Shown here: positions 45,201 through 51,619 of the stretch, in pieces
Layout of the letters: each line of letters begins with the position of its first letter
Numbering within the stretch: position 1 is the stretch's first letter
Made by a program: the position numbers and the translations under genes
Assembly: GCA_032622095.1 (NCBI GenBank)
Contig: CP136065.1
Location: 244,963,474-245,027,473, forward strand
Source: Siphonodentalium dalli
Lineage: Eukaryota; Mollusca; Scaphopoda; Gadilida; Siphonodentaliidae
Direction of reading: 5' to 3'
DNA length: 64,000 bases
Notes under the pieces: model-generated
What the model was told of the DNA's origin: nothing
Seen by the model: only the letters and a program-made list of their open reading frames with translations
Database searches by the model: none

Positions 45201-48200
45201 GCCCTATATCTATATAATGATTCGCTGGCAAGGAGTACCCTGTTCATACCTGTATAGTGAGTTGCTGATCATTCGATGCTGGAACGGAATACTCATTTCA
45301 CTGTTGATATAACACCCACATACCTGTATAGTGTGTCGCTGATATCAAGACGCTGGAACGGAGTACCAGGTTTACTATTAACATCAGCGTTGACGTCAGT
45401 GATCGATCGAGCAGTATTCAGAGATGCTTCTGGTCTGTTTTTTTTTCGGTTCTCGCTCTCCCTCATTGCCACAACGTATCGGTTTTCTCGCTTCTTCCAA
45501 GGCCTCGAGCTTCGGAATAGGAAGATGACTAAGAAGTTGATGGGGAACACGATCAAATTGGTGATGAAACCAATGTAGAGCTGAAAAAGAGAACGAAACA
45601 CTGAGTCAGCTCAAGTCTGAGTTTAGTGTGCAGTCATTTGCAGAATGAGGTCCCCAGAGGGTGAATTTAGTGATGCTATTCCGCATAGTGGGCTAGCATC
45701 ACTAAATTCACCCTCTGGAGACCTCATTCTGCTTAGGCCTCAACTTCTCTGAAAGGTTTCTTTATTATCAAATTTAGAAACTTCTTCACATAGATTCTAT
45801 TTCTTTTTTAGTTTAGTTTATCTATATCCCCAACTGGCAGACGACACATTGCATAATCGGGGGTTCCCAATGGGTGTACATCACAATATTCATAATTTGG
45901 GAAATTCAATCTGAGTCTTTGTCTCCCATAGCAGATGACGCCATGCAGAATGAGGTCCACAAAGGGATGAATATGGGATATCTTAACTATATTCTCCCTC
46001 TGGGACCTCATTCTGCAAATGATAGGCACACTAAACTCAGACTTTATTCAGCTATAAATTTGAACAGTTCATGTCTGAACCTAGTCTAATTAACCCTTCC
46101 ATGACCAGATCTTTTTTGAATGCCCTATGCAGAATGAGGTCCCCAGAGGGTGAATTTATGCTAGTCGGGATAGGATCACTAAATTCACTCTCTGGGGACC
46201 TCATTCTGAAAATGACAGGCATACAAAACGCAGACTTGGCAGTTGGATATTTAAAGTTAGCCATCCCTTGGAACGGAGATCATTTAACCACGTCCCTGCT
46301 CACAAGGCATGTCCACCGGCTTTCGCGAGGTTCTCACTATTCGCTTTAAATGACATGTTCATCAACGATCACCCATAAGTATTTCAAACTGGGGACTATG
46401 TCAATAGATTGGCTTATACAAACTGAACACAGACACTAGCTCCCGAGTACTTTTGTGGTTTCCAAAAATGGATAAATGTCATCTTTTAGTTCAAGGATAG
46501 CATCCTTTAGATTTGTACAGTAATGCTCTAAATAATCGACCCCTTAACCACAGCAGAATTATGGGTAACTTTTCAGGATTTAGTCGGAAATATGGCTTAT
46601 TGCCATTCATCGGAAAGCTCTCGGTTAAGGGCTCGATTACTTAGGGCATTACTGTAAATACTGGTCTTAGATCACAACCTTTGGGTCAATATTTGCTTAT
46701 GTTTACATGTTTTAGGATTGAATGTAAAGTGTTTTAGAGTATTGTATACAATGGATTTTACACTTTTAATTTAATTATTATAAGGCCAAAAAAAATTAAT
46801 TAATTGATTCTCAGGCACCGCCGCTCTCATAAAATAGGGGCCGCCTAACTCTTTTTATTTTAAATCCAAACAACCAACGATCAAATAATTCAAATCGCAG
46901 CCGATTCGCGTTCAAGTGGCGAATTCGTGGCGAGTTCTCCGTTTGCGGAAGTGCCGGAATTCGCTATTTCCGGTTTACGCTTTTAGCACGTGGTAATGTA
47001 ATAATTACGACAGGAATACCACTTCAAAACGAACTACGGCGAGTTATGGCAGTGCGCTGCTGGGGAGATGATAGGCCTCGGTATTTACGCAAAAAACATG
47101 ATTAAATAAAGCGAACTAATGTCATTCATTAAAGCAGGTTGCATTATTTACAGTTATTTATAAGTTCACAAACAAACGAGTCGTGCCGTTTCTTCACCGG
47201 CAAATTCCGTGATTTGTGAGGGTGTATGTTCGACAGAACTTTAAATGCTCTGACCAAATAGAAATTCCATATTTCAGCTGTAAATCCTTCCCAGACATCT
47301 GCATAAAATGTGGTGGAATGGAAGATTTGGACAAGGTTGATGGTTGCCATCCACAGTGTAAGACGTGTCTTGAAAAAATTCAGACAGTGCTCTCTCGTAA
47401 GCGCAACCAGAGGCGGACTGGGCCAAAAAACCGGCCCGGGAAATGAATATAATACCGACCCATCTGCCAAAGGCAGTTGCCGAGGTGCAGAGCGCCGAGT
47501 GGGGGTCTCTGTTCGGGGGTGTCCACCTTGGGAAATTCCAACTGCACCCCCCCCCCCCGAATCAGAATCAGACCATGTTTCTGCATAATTCCATTTGCAC
47601 CCCCCCTTGCACCTCAATGCTCTGGCCTAATATCCTATATATTCCTAAACCAAAATCATGGTTCTATATATTCCCGGTATGAGACCATTAAGATATTTTT
47701 ACCTGAAAAATTGCATAAATTGTAACATCTGGCGGTCTAACTCCAGACAAATGCACACGGCTACGGACAAGAGACCAGGACACACCGGGCTGTCCATGGT
47801 TGTTCGGCCCGAGTTGAGAAATTGTTGAAAACTATACAAGAAAATCGCTAATCCTAGCATCTAGACTGGCCTCAACTGAAGCGTTCCTATTGTGTTGGAA
47901 ATTTCAATTGGGGGAGGATCCGGGAGGGGTGCGTGAGAATTATTTTTGGGATTTACAGCTGGGAGTTACCGTTAAAATCTCGAGATTAACTGGGTCTTTA
48001 CATGGTGTTATATGATGCTGACAAGTTCATTTAATGACAAAATTACGATTAGCCAATTAGGCTGGTTAAACAACACATGTGGCGGCCCACGTCAGGCCTC
48101 CGGCCCATCAGGAATTTTCCCGGTCTCCCGATCGGCCAGTCCGCCTCTGAGCGCAACAGGAGAAGTTGAAAGCTAAACGAAACAACTTAACAAGGCAAAA

Positions 48201-49078
48201 TGAGCATGTCTGCAATTTCCCCAAGACGCATTTAAACAGTGTGAATGGCAAACATCAGTTTAATACCTCACTATATTTAATATAATCATTCCATTTTCCG
48301 TCCTTTCATTTTCTTAGCTTTAAGAGGAACAACCTCGATGTTATTTTAGAAGTAGGATACTTCAATGCATATATTTTATTTTATACGCTTTTCCAGTTTT
48401 ATTTCACTACTAGTCTTTTGTTTTGTTTTGTTTATTGGTTCGCAATTTCAATTATAATGATTCCACAATTAATTGAGCCTTCTGGTCTTGATTTCGGGAA
48501 TCCAAGATGTATGTCTGAACTGGCCGCTGGAAATAAAAAATAAAAATAAAAACCGCCCTCCCTCATTCATTTGAAAAAAAAATTGCCTGAGAATCAATTC
48601 ATTAATTTTGTTTGGCCTAATTATTATTATTTATTTTATTAAATTCACTCCTTGAACAATCGAACCAACATATTTATCCAGTTGCTTTTTTAATAAATAA
48701 TGTGATACAAGTAGTTCACAAATGTACATATGTAATTTATGTAATATGTAAATAATAATTGTGTAAATAACGATATGTAAATAATAATTATTTCATCACC
48801 TGTTGTGGTGACATTGTGAATGGCCCTAACTGCCATCCACTCTTCCCATCCTCTACACTTCCTGTGCCGTAGAACATCGCGTTTCCCAACATCGTCATGA
48901 AGAGTAGTAAGAGACAGCAGGCCACACGCTGTTTCCTGGTGAATCGACTCGCTGGCGGACGCGCGACGACCGAGAACCAGAGATGTCCATCAGTTAGATT
49001 CTCCTTTGCTTTCTTAGCGAACAGGTATTTGAAGTCAGTGAGTTGCTCCTTCCCACAAACCGGCAGCACTCGGTTGAT
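32098..49078 (-). CDS. Polycystin-1-like (PKD1L-type) protein, C-terminal 949 residues, 5' part outside window
   Basis: Seven exons (48800-49078, 45324-45580, 43032-43305, 41207-41336, 36762-37015, 35832-36003, 32098-33581; 2850 nt) join in phase with GT-AG introns. Polycystins are ciliary or plasma-membrane cation-channel and receptor proteins. Visible: post-PLAT linker with LTDGHLWFSVVARPP (residues 28-42), membrane segments at about 51-70, 94-115, 215-240, 251-282 (two), 348-366, a TOP domain (367-600), then six-helix channel segments S2-S6 at about 607-822 with pore MEYGVLMLMGKFD (772-784), and a charged tail. The extra N-terminal five helices and post-PLAT linker mark a PKD1/PKD1L-type protein rather than PKD2. 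PKD1L2-like is likely, not proven. PLAT, GAIN/GPS and ectodomain exons must lie upstream of 49078, beyond the window or across the satellite. Confidence 0.92.
33582..33967. other. Polycystin intron 6, unassigned part
   Basis: Intron between exons 7 and 6, with no repeat recognised until the MITE at 33968. Confidence 0.5.
33968..34354. mobile_element. piggyBac-like MITE, CCCTTTACCCAAC ends (copy 2, inverted)
   Basis: TTAA 33968-33971 and 34351-34354; same element as 21105-21546 and 50743-51141 but in the opposite orientation. Two GCCAATGCATTCTCTTATAT palindromes flank an A/T-rich spacer. Confidence 0.8.
34434..34530. mobile_element. Fragment of CCCTTTCATGACTGGAGC-type MITE
   Basis: TTAA then CACTTTCATGACTGGAGCTT, CCGTGCCAATGCATTCTATT and a collapsed palindromic core. 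The remainder is missing. Confidence 0.5.
34655..35192. mobile_element. Tc1/mariner-like MITE (copy 6), rearranged and interrupted
   Basis: TA plus CAGTAATGCCCTGAA at left; GGGCATTATTG plus TA at right. An extra GATATTTAGTCGGAAATATG..arm pair (34803-34890) duplicates the centre, and the right arm is split at its TTAA by the element at 34923-35166. Confidence 0.8.
34923..35166. mobile_element. piggyBac-like MITE, CCCTTTGAGTGCCAG ends, nested
   Basis: TTAA at 34923-34926 and 35163-35166 with perfect inverted ends CCCTTTGAGTGCCAG. It interrupts the GTGGTTAAGGAGTCG site of the mariner-like MITE. Uninterrupted copies (e.g. 27781-27993) show a single TTAA there, so the duplication is demonstrated directly. 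It contains one GCCAATGCATTCTCTTATAT palindrome. Confidence 0.85.
35193..35831. other. Polycystin intron 6, unassigned part
   Basis: AT-rich. Contains a C-rich/G-rich low-complexity pair (GGGGTGGGGGATGTGGGGGG at about 35441 and a C run at about 35512-35524). No gene or element recognised. Confidence 0.4.
35832..36003 (-). CDS. Polycystin exon 6 (TOP domain)
   Basis: Acceptor TTTTTTTACACAG|GTCCGT at 36004 and donor CGAG|gtaagg at 35831. Encodes residues 399-455 plus one base (VRNTQEFYEWARNSLVPSLR ... GYAVMRQVRIQR), the first part of the polycystin TOP domain with the conserved W-AR--LVP pattern and MRQ-R. Phase 0 in, phase 1 out, joining Asp456. Confidence 0.93.
36151..36265. mobile_element. 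Foldback AAGTCTGAG-family fragment
   Basis: CAAGCCTGAGTTTAGTGTGC plus one complete palindrome ending CCCTCTGGAGG. The right part is missing. In polycystin intron 5. Confidence 0.6.
36504..36750. mobile_element. Foldback variant with CAAGCCTTGAAATAGTGTG ends, next to a splice donor
   Basis: Complete short copy: two GAATGAGGTCCCCAGAGGGT palindromes back to back between inverted ends CAAGCCTTGAAATAGTG / CACTATTTGAAGGCTTG. It ends about 11 bp from exon 5's donor (36761), so it begins almost at the 5' end of that intron on the transcript. Confidence 0.75.
36762..37015 (-). CDS. Polycystin exon 5 (S1 and TOP start)
   Basis: Acceptor GTTTTTCACAG|CG at 37016 and donor ACA|gtgagt at 36761. Residues 314-398: the polycystin signature KAGYIPLDKVKLEQDRMKRE then KEVKMWAIIREIIFYFFFLW (start of S1) and the post-helix segment SYRGRSEYAYPF. 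Confidence 0.95.
37016..37990. other. Polycystin intron 4, proximal part
   Basis: No gene recognised. At 37822-37870 a TAGGCTAAAAAAAATTGGTT..GATTCTCAGGCA segment matches the terminus of the element at 46783-48618, so it is a solitary end or fragment. Confidence 0.45.
37990..38490. repeat. Three tandem copies of a ~192-bp unit
   Basis: Units start at TAGCTATATAGATGTTGCA (37991, 38184, 38376) and include CCCAGAGTTTCAAATCTCTA and ATGAAGGTACCCAATCTC. The last copy runs into (GGAC)n (38490-38509) and GTCCTCCGACGGAAACGTCGG, a hairpin-like end. Confidence 0.85.
38944..39048. mobile_element. Tc1/mariner-like MITE (copy 7, right half)
   Basis: Only the right arm: GAGAGCTCTCCGATGAATGG ... GGGCATTGCTG followed by TA. 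Confidence 0.7.
39156..39240. mobile_element. TTAA/AGGTACTC MITE fragment ending in a G tract
   Basis: TTAA-AGGTACTTAATCCGAT at left, then TTGCTTCGGGGG running into an uninterrupted G run of about 30 (39209-39238). The rest is missing; the homopolymer may hide an assembly error. Confidence 0.55.
39503..41155. repeat. 40-bp minisatellite, CTGGGGATCCATATATAAAT unit
   Basis: About 42 copies of CTGGGGATCCATATATAAAT-TAACAGTTATCACATTGTTT in polycystin intron 4, with recurring variants (ATATAAAT shortened by two, TAAACAG for TTAACAG, ACATCTGG for GTTTCTGG). It ends about 50 bp from exon 4's donor. Confidence 0.95.
41207..41336 (-). CDS. Polycystin exon 4
   Basis: Acceptor ATGTTTTTTGTAG|GTT at 41337 and donor TCAG|gttggt at 41206. 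Residues 271-313 plus one base: VILVAVVLSLIF (membrane segment), then an acidic loop GEDEGGEEDEEKVELEADEE and YLHDPHNS. The following D-E-Y-L-H-D motif is typical of PKD1-type proteins just before the KAGY-PLD segment. Confidence 0.93.
41337..41589. repeat. Short imperfect tandem repeat in intron 3
   Basis: Four to five copies of a ~42-bp unit AAACCTACAAAACAAAATAT-TAGATTAAAACGACTG between exon 4 and the MITE at 41590. Confidence 0.75.
41590..42066. mobile_element. TTAA-flanked MITE, AGGTACTC family (copy 3)
   Basis: TTAA 41590-41593 and 42063-42066; ends AGGTACTCAACCCG / CGGGTTGAGTACCT. Both internal arms (TTTCTTTGGCTTTGGGGGT and TCGACTCGAATCAAATAT) are present. Confidence 0.75.
42090..42195. 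repeat. Two tandem copies of a ~48-bp unit
   Basis: GCGTGACAGGTACAGGGGTG followed by GCTTACCATGCCAGCT and GGTTATCTCAGA occurs twice in direct orientation. Confidence 0.8.
42222..42732. mobile_element. 511-bp foldback-ended element (copy 1)
   Basis: Begins with a ~165-bp hairpin (ATATAAGGATTAACTGTCAT ... ATGACAGTTAATCCTTATAT, loop GAAGGG) followed by ~345 bp of unique sequence ending ACACTTAGTGTGTAAAT. Copy 2 at 53293-53803 has the same length in inverse orientation. The superfamily is not assigned. Confidence 0.75.
42758..42968. mobile_element. Tc1/mariner-like palindromic MITE (copy 8)
   Basis: TA on both sides; CAGTAATGCCCCAAG to GGGCATTACTG, 211 bp, with a few arm differences. Confidence 0.8.
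43032..43305 (-). CDS. Polycystin exon 3 (third and fourth membrane segments)
   Basis: Acceptor ATATACATCTACAG|G at 43306 and donor AAG|gtaaat at 43031. Residues 179-270: a Ser/Asp/Lys-rich cytoplasmic loop (SDKDSEEVCNKSKKSKKKKK), then FDLPWWCVIIAWILTAILVL and WLSSMLISFVMSVFITQPVK. The ITQP-K motif is highly typical of PKD1-family proteins. Confidence 0.95.
43630..44083. mobile_element. Foldback AAGTCTGAG-family copy, near full length
   Basis: Starts TTCTGAGCTTAGTGTGTCTG and ends GGCACACTAAACTTGGGCTT; contains both GAGGTCCCCAGAGGGTGA palindromes and the shared centre. Confidence 0.7.
44106..44860. mobile_element. Foldback element (CTTGAAATAGTG variant) broken by the mini-exon-like array
   Basis: The left end AAGCCTTGAAATAGTGTCTGTC is separated from the right half (GCGGGCTAGCATCACCAAAT .. 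GACAGACACACTATTT) by the tandem array at 44131-44790. The array therefore sits in, or expanded from, sequence inside this element. Confidence 0.55.
44131..44790 (-). repeat. Ten-unit 52-72-bp tandem repeat resembling mini-exons
   Basis: Ten units, most about 68 bp. On the polycystin (minus) strand each reads CCACC-rich tract, CCCGCCTCCCATAG, a ~30-nt block TATCTATGCGCCGCAGGCGC-TCGTATATTG, then GTAAGT. In units 1, 3, 5, 6, 7, 9 and 10 the block is exactly 30 nt and open in the frame set by exons 2 and 3 (for example S-IYAPQALVY-W). Unit 2 (27 nt) carries an in-frame stop; units 4 (35) and 8 (28) would shift frame. It lies in intron 2 of the polycystin gene. Splicing use is unproven. Confidence 0.85.
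45250..45300 (-). pseudogene. Duplicate of the 3' end of polycystin exon 2
   Basis: On the minus strand, 51 nt ending CTCACTATACAG|gtatga repeat, 74 bp downstream, the end of exon 2 (GACACACTATACAG|gtatgt), including ATTCCGTTCCAGC. It is preceded by an AG and is phase-compatible (S-EMSIPFQHRMISNSLY). The 23-nt gap to exon 2 is too short for a normal intron, so it is probably a relic rather than a consecutive exon. Confidence 0.55.
45324..45580 (-). CDS. Polycystin exon 2 (second membrane segment)
   Basis: Acceptor GTTCTCTTTTTCAG|CTC at 45581 and donor ACAG|gtatgt at 45323. Residues 94-178 plus two bases: LYIGFITNLIVFPINFLVIF (PKD1-family segment with the conserved FPIN) followed by a basic, disordered-looking linker to residue 178. 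Without splicing at 45323 the frame would stop within 12 codons. Confidence 0.95.
45607..46046. mobile_element. Foldback AAGTCTGAG-family copy, full length
   Basis: Ends AAGTCTGAGTTTAGTGTG / CACACTAAACTCAGACTT; both palindromic sub-arms and the shared centre (inverted relative to 43630-44083). It lies 26 bp upstream of exon 2 in intron 1. Confidence 0.75.
46093..46230. mobile_element. Short foldback copy following a TTAA-CCCTTCCATGACC remnant
   Basis: TTAACCCTTCCATGACCAGA (46090-46109) resembles the CCCTTTCATGACTGG end. It is followed by one palindrome GAATGAGGTCCCCAGAGGGT .. CCTCATTCTGAAAATGACAG (46122-46220). Confidence 0.5.
46518..46654. mobile_element. Tc1/mariner-like MITE (copy 9, deleted)
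   Basis: TA plus CAGTAATGCTCTAAA at left and GGGCATTACTG plus TA at right, but the right arm is almost entirely deleted. Confidence 0.7.
47237..47407 (+). pseudogene. Cys-rich coding-like exon fragment, interrupted by hAT insertion
   Basis: After an acceptor-like GTTCGACAG the frame reads NFKCSDQIEIPYFSCK, DICIKCGGMEDLDKV, GCHPQCKTCLEKIQTVL. Paired CxxC / HxxC spacing suggests a zinc-binding module, and the sequence is less repetitive than its surroundings. The frame runs into the hAT insertion at 47408 and, read across the duplicated AGCGCAAC, would stop a few codons later. The family is not recognised; it could be a transposase tail or a captured host exon. Confidence 0.4.
47408..48149. 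mobile_element. hAT-like non-autonomous element with 8-bp duplication
   Basis: Ends CAGAGGCGGACTGG / CCAGTCCGCCTCTG are flanked by exact 8-bp repeats AGCGCAAC (47400-47407, 48150-48157). The CAGAGGCGG start is a common hAT terminus. 742 bp, no transposase frame. It contains a short C run (47549-47557) and a C-rich second copy (47600-47606). Confidence 0.85.
48800..49078 (-). CDS. Polycystin exon 1 in window (post-PLAT linker, first membrane segment)
   Basis: Acceptor CTTTCTTCAG|ATC at 49079 and donor CAG|gtgatg at 48799. 279 nt, phase 0 at both ends. Encodes INRVLPVCGKEQLTDFKYLF, the TDGHLWFSVVARPPASRFTR motif found after the PLAT domain of PKD1/PKD1L proteins, and VACCLLLLFMTMLGNAMFYG as the first membrane helix. 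It is not the true first exon: no start codon or signal peptide. Confidence 0.95.
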
Positions 49079-49600
49079 CTGAAGAAAGATTACAGTCAGG
49101 ACTCGAAATATTGTTTTATGGTTTATGCGATTATGGCAAAGGGGATGTCAAGGCCTAGTAACTACTTACTGGGTGGACAGCACCACACCGACCCGCCGGA
49201 CTAGCAGGAAAATACTAGTATGAAGGATCGACTGGTAACCGAGAGTGACCCCTCGGCTATCTACAGGTCAACAAAGGATATAGGATAGTATAACGGTCGA
49301 TCATTCTGTCGTCATATATGAAAATTTTCACGTGATATGTGTATAAAACAAATGTATGCATACCATGACGGAAAAGGAACATAGCACCAAGATTTATTAG
49401 GGATATGGGAATATATTATTGTTATGCTGCCCAAATTGTAGTACAGGTATATGTTACCCCGTACACCGTGATATGAAATTTACGAGGCATGATTCGGGAA
49501 GTGATTTAGTCAACGCTCTTCATTTTGCATCAAGCTATGGTATTGTGTTATTAGTAGCTGTGTAGCTTAAAAATTATAATTACAGTCAGGACTCGAAATA
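49079..49600. other. Polycystin intron upstream of the last visible exon
   Basis: No upstream exon (PLAT end) is recognisable here or further right, so this intron is at least ~15 kb and includes the satellite, unless the gene model is broken in the assembly. Confidence 0.5.
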
Positions 49601-49601
49601 T

Positions 49602-50735
49602 TGCAGAATGAGGTCCCCAGAGAGTGAATTTAGTGATGCTACCCTGTACAGTGGGCTAGCATCACTAAATTCTTCCTCCGGGGACCTCATTTTGCATGGC
49701 CTCATTTGCTATGGGAGTCCTAGACACAGAATTAAGTTCCCAGATGGAGAAGATGGCAATGTGCACCCCAATATGCACTTCAATTTTGCACTCTCTCGTC
49801 TGCCAATTTGAGGATATAGAAAAACTAAACTAAAATAGAAAAAGAATCTATGTGAAGAATGGCGCTCGATCGTCAAATGTTTTTGCCTGAAAAGTAGCAA
49901 AAGAATTATTGGCAGCCATATTTTTTTTTGTGAATTTCTATTTAGAAGTCACCTCGAAGTTGCATTTGAAGTTTGGTGACGATGGACGAAAATGTGTGCT
50001 AAAGGATTTAGTCATGCATACAAAGAGTATAATCCAAAATGGCTGCCATGTTTTTTAACAGAAGTCGGAAAAAAATTATAAGCACACATCTAGAGATCAC
50101 ACCGAGGATCCATATGAAGTTCGGTGATGATCGGATGAGTGATATGCTCTGTAAGGTTTGCTAAAGGATTTAGTGCTGCAAAGGGTAAAATCCAAGATAA
50201 AAAGGGTAAAAGCCATGTTTTCAAATTCGATAGCACCATCTAGAGGTTATCCTAGACTAATATGCAGAATACCATTGAAATCAGTCAAAGTTTATTTTGA
50301 GTTATGCACTAATGGTTGCGAACGACAAAAATGGCTAAAAAATAGACAAATTAAGTCAAACAAACCATAACTCTCGTATAAAAGATTGGACAAACCTGAT
50401 TTTCGAACTCGTTCCAGATATTCCCATAAACCAAATATGAAATAAATCGGTTGATGTTTGTTTGAGTTATCGCCCGTGCCCAGCCCGGACGCCTACCGAC
50501 CTCGCCAAAGCATAAGTCAAGTTTTTGAAAAAACTTGACTAAAAAGAAACTTTCTAATAAAACTTCTTAATTTGATAATAAAGATACTTTCCAGAGAATC
50601 AAAGATGAGTCTCAACCAGTGTGTGGGGCAGCATCACTAAATTCACCCTCTGGGAACCTCATTATGTGTGGGGCAGCATTACTAAATTAACCCTCTGGGA
50701 ACCTCATTCTGCAAATGTCCGGCACCATATGTTAA
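49602..50735. mobile_element. Foldback AAGTCTGAG-family copy with a ~680-bp insertion
   Basis: The left part 49602-49858 (GAATGAGGTCCCCAGAGAGT .. AGAATCTATGTGAAG) and right part 50541-50735 (AACTTTCTAATAAAACTTC .. CATTCTGCAAATGTCC) match family members. Between them 49859-50540 is a different repeat containing GGCAGCCATATTTTTTTTT, TTGAAGTTTGGTGACGATGG and a terminal hairpin AAGTCAAGTTTTTGAAAAAA-CTTGACT. Confidence 0.6.
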
Positions 50736-50742
50736 GGCCTGA

Positions 50743-51141
50743 TTAACCCTTTACCCAACAGAACGGCCCTGTGCCAATGCATTCTCTTATATATGCGAGT
50801 CGACCATAGGTCGCCTCGCATATATAAGAGAATGCATTGGCTTAACACATTAAAAATTATAAAATTGTTAAAGAATGTAAGAAAAAATGGTAAAAAGTGT
50901 TAAAAAAGATTTATTTTAGGCCAATGCATTCTCTTATATATGCGAGGCGACCTATGGTCGACTCGCATATATAAGAGAATGCATTGGCACAGGGCATAAC
51001 TGTAACTATCACAATGTGGTCAAGGCGCCGGTTCCAATGATATCCATATTTGTATGGTTCTATTGAGACAGACCGAAGATATTTTAGGCTGTTGAAGCTT
51101 TATTTGGCCGGTTTTGGCCGTTTTGTTGGGTAAAGGGTTAA
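50743..51141. mobile_element. piggyBac-like MITE, CCCTTTACCCAACA ends (copy 3)
   Basis: TTAA 50743-50746 and 51138-51141; ends CCCTTTACCCAACA / TGTTGGGTAAAGGG. Two 70-bp palindromes, A/T spacer and the GGTTCTATTGAGACAGACCG tail as in 21105-21546. The best-preserved copy. Confidence 0.85.
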
Positions 51142-51189
51142 TATGATGTGTTGTGTTCAGGGAATACAGAATAAATTAACAAGAGCACG

Positions 51190-51600
51190 CCGTCGGGGCG
51201 TAGCATAATATGCCCGTTTCTGGAATAGAGTGGGGCATGTAGACAGAACCAATATTTGAACTTGATCCCTATACCATATTTGGTTCAGTTCACTCGATTC
51301 AATCTAAAGTTATCATCAGGTAAACTAATATACAAAATTTGGTTCAGTTCACTCGATTCAAAATAAAGTTATCATCAGGAAACCGCAAATCAGGTAAAAT
51401 CTAAGTCGAAAAAGGGGCATAACTCAGTCAAAATCATGCGGACAAAACCCATATTTGAACTTGATCTGTATTTTGGGGTGGTAAACTAACATACCAAACT
51501 TGATTCAGTTCACTCAATTCAACCTAAAGTTATCATCCGGAAACCAAAAGCGGACGACGGACAACCCATTTACATAATACAACCGTTTTTTCAAACAGGC
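51190..51600. repeat. Degenerate repeat with GAACTTGATC / TTGGTTCAGTTCACTCGATT motifs
   Basis: Three imperfect direct copies of ACCAAATTTGGTTCAGTTCA-CTCGATTCAA-TAAAGTTATCATC (51270-51545) after GAGCACGCCGTCGGGGCGTA, ending CGGACGACGGACAACCC. It resembles an interspersed element with a short internal repeat; the class is unknown. Confidence 0.5.
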
Positions 51601-51619
51601 GTATAAAGATGGTTTATCT

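Larger units (their letters stand above)
46783..48618. mobile_element. Possible Mutator-like element, 1.8 kb
   Basis: 35-bp inverted ends AGGCCAAAnAAAATTAATn-AATTGATTCTCAGGCA at both sides. The flanks AATTATTATA (46773-46782) and AATTATTATT (48619-48628) agree at 9 of 10 positions, fitting a Mutator-type 9-10-bp duplication, though AT-rich chance matching is possible. Inside are a Cys-rich coding-like segment (47237-47407) and a later hAT insertion. Without the hAT it is about 1.09 kb. Confidence 0.55.

Noticed and set aside
49869-50540. Possible upstream polycystin exon
   Set aside because: No PLAT-domain motif in any frame; the sequence is a repeat inserted in a foldback element.
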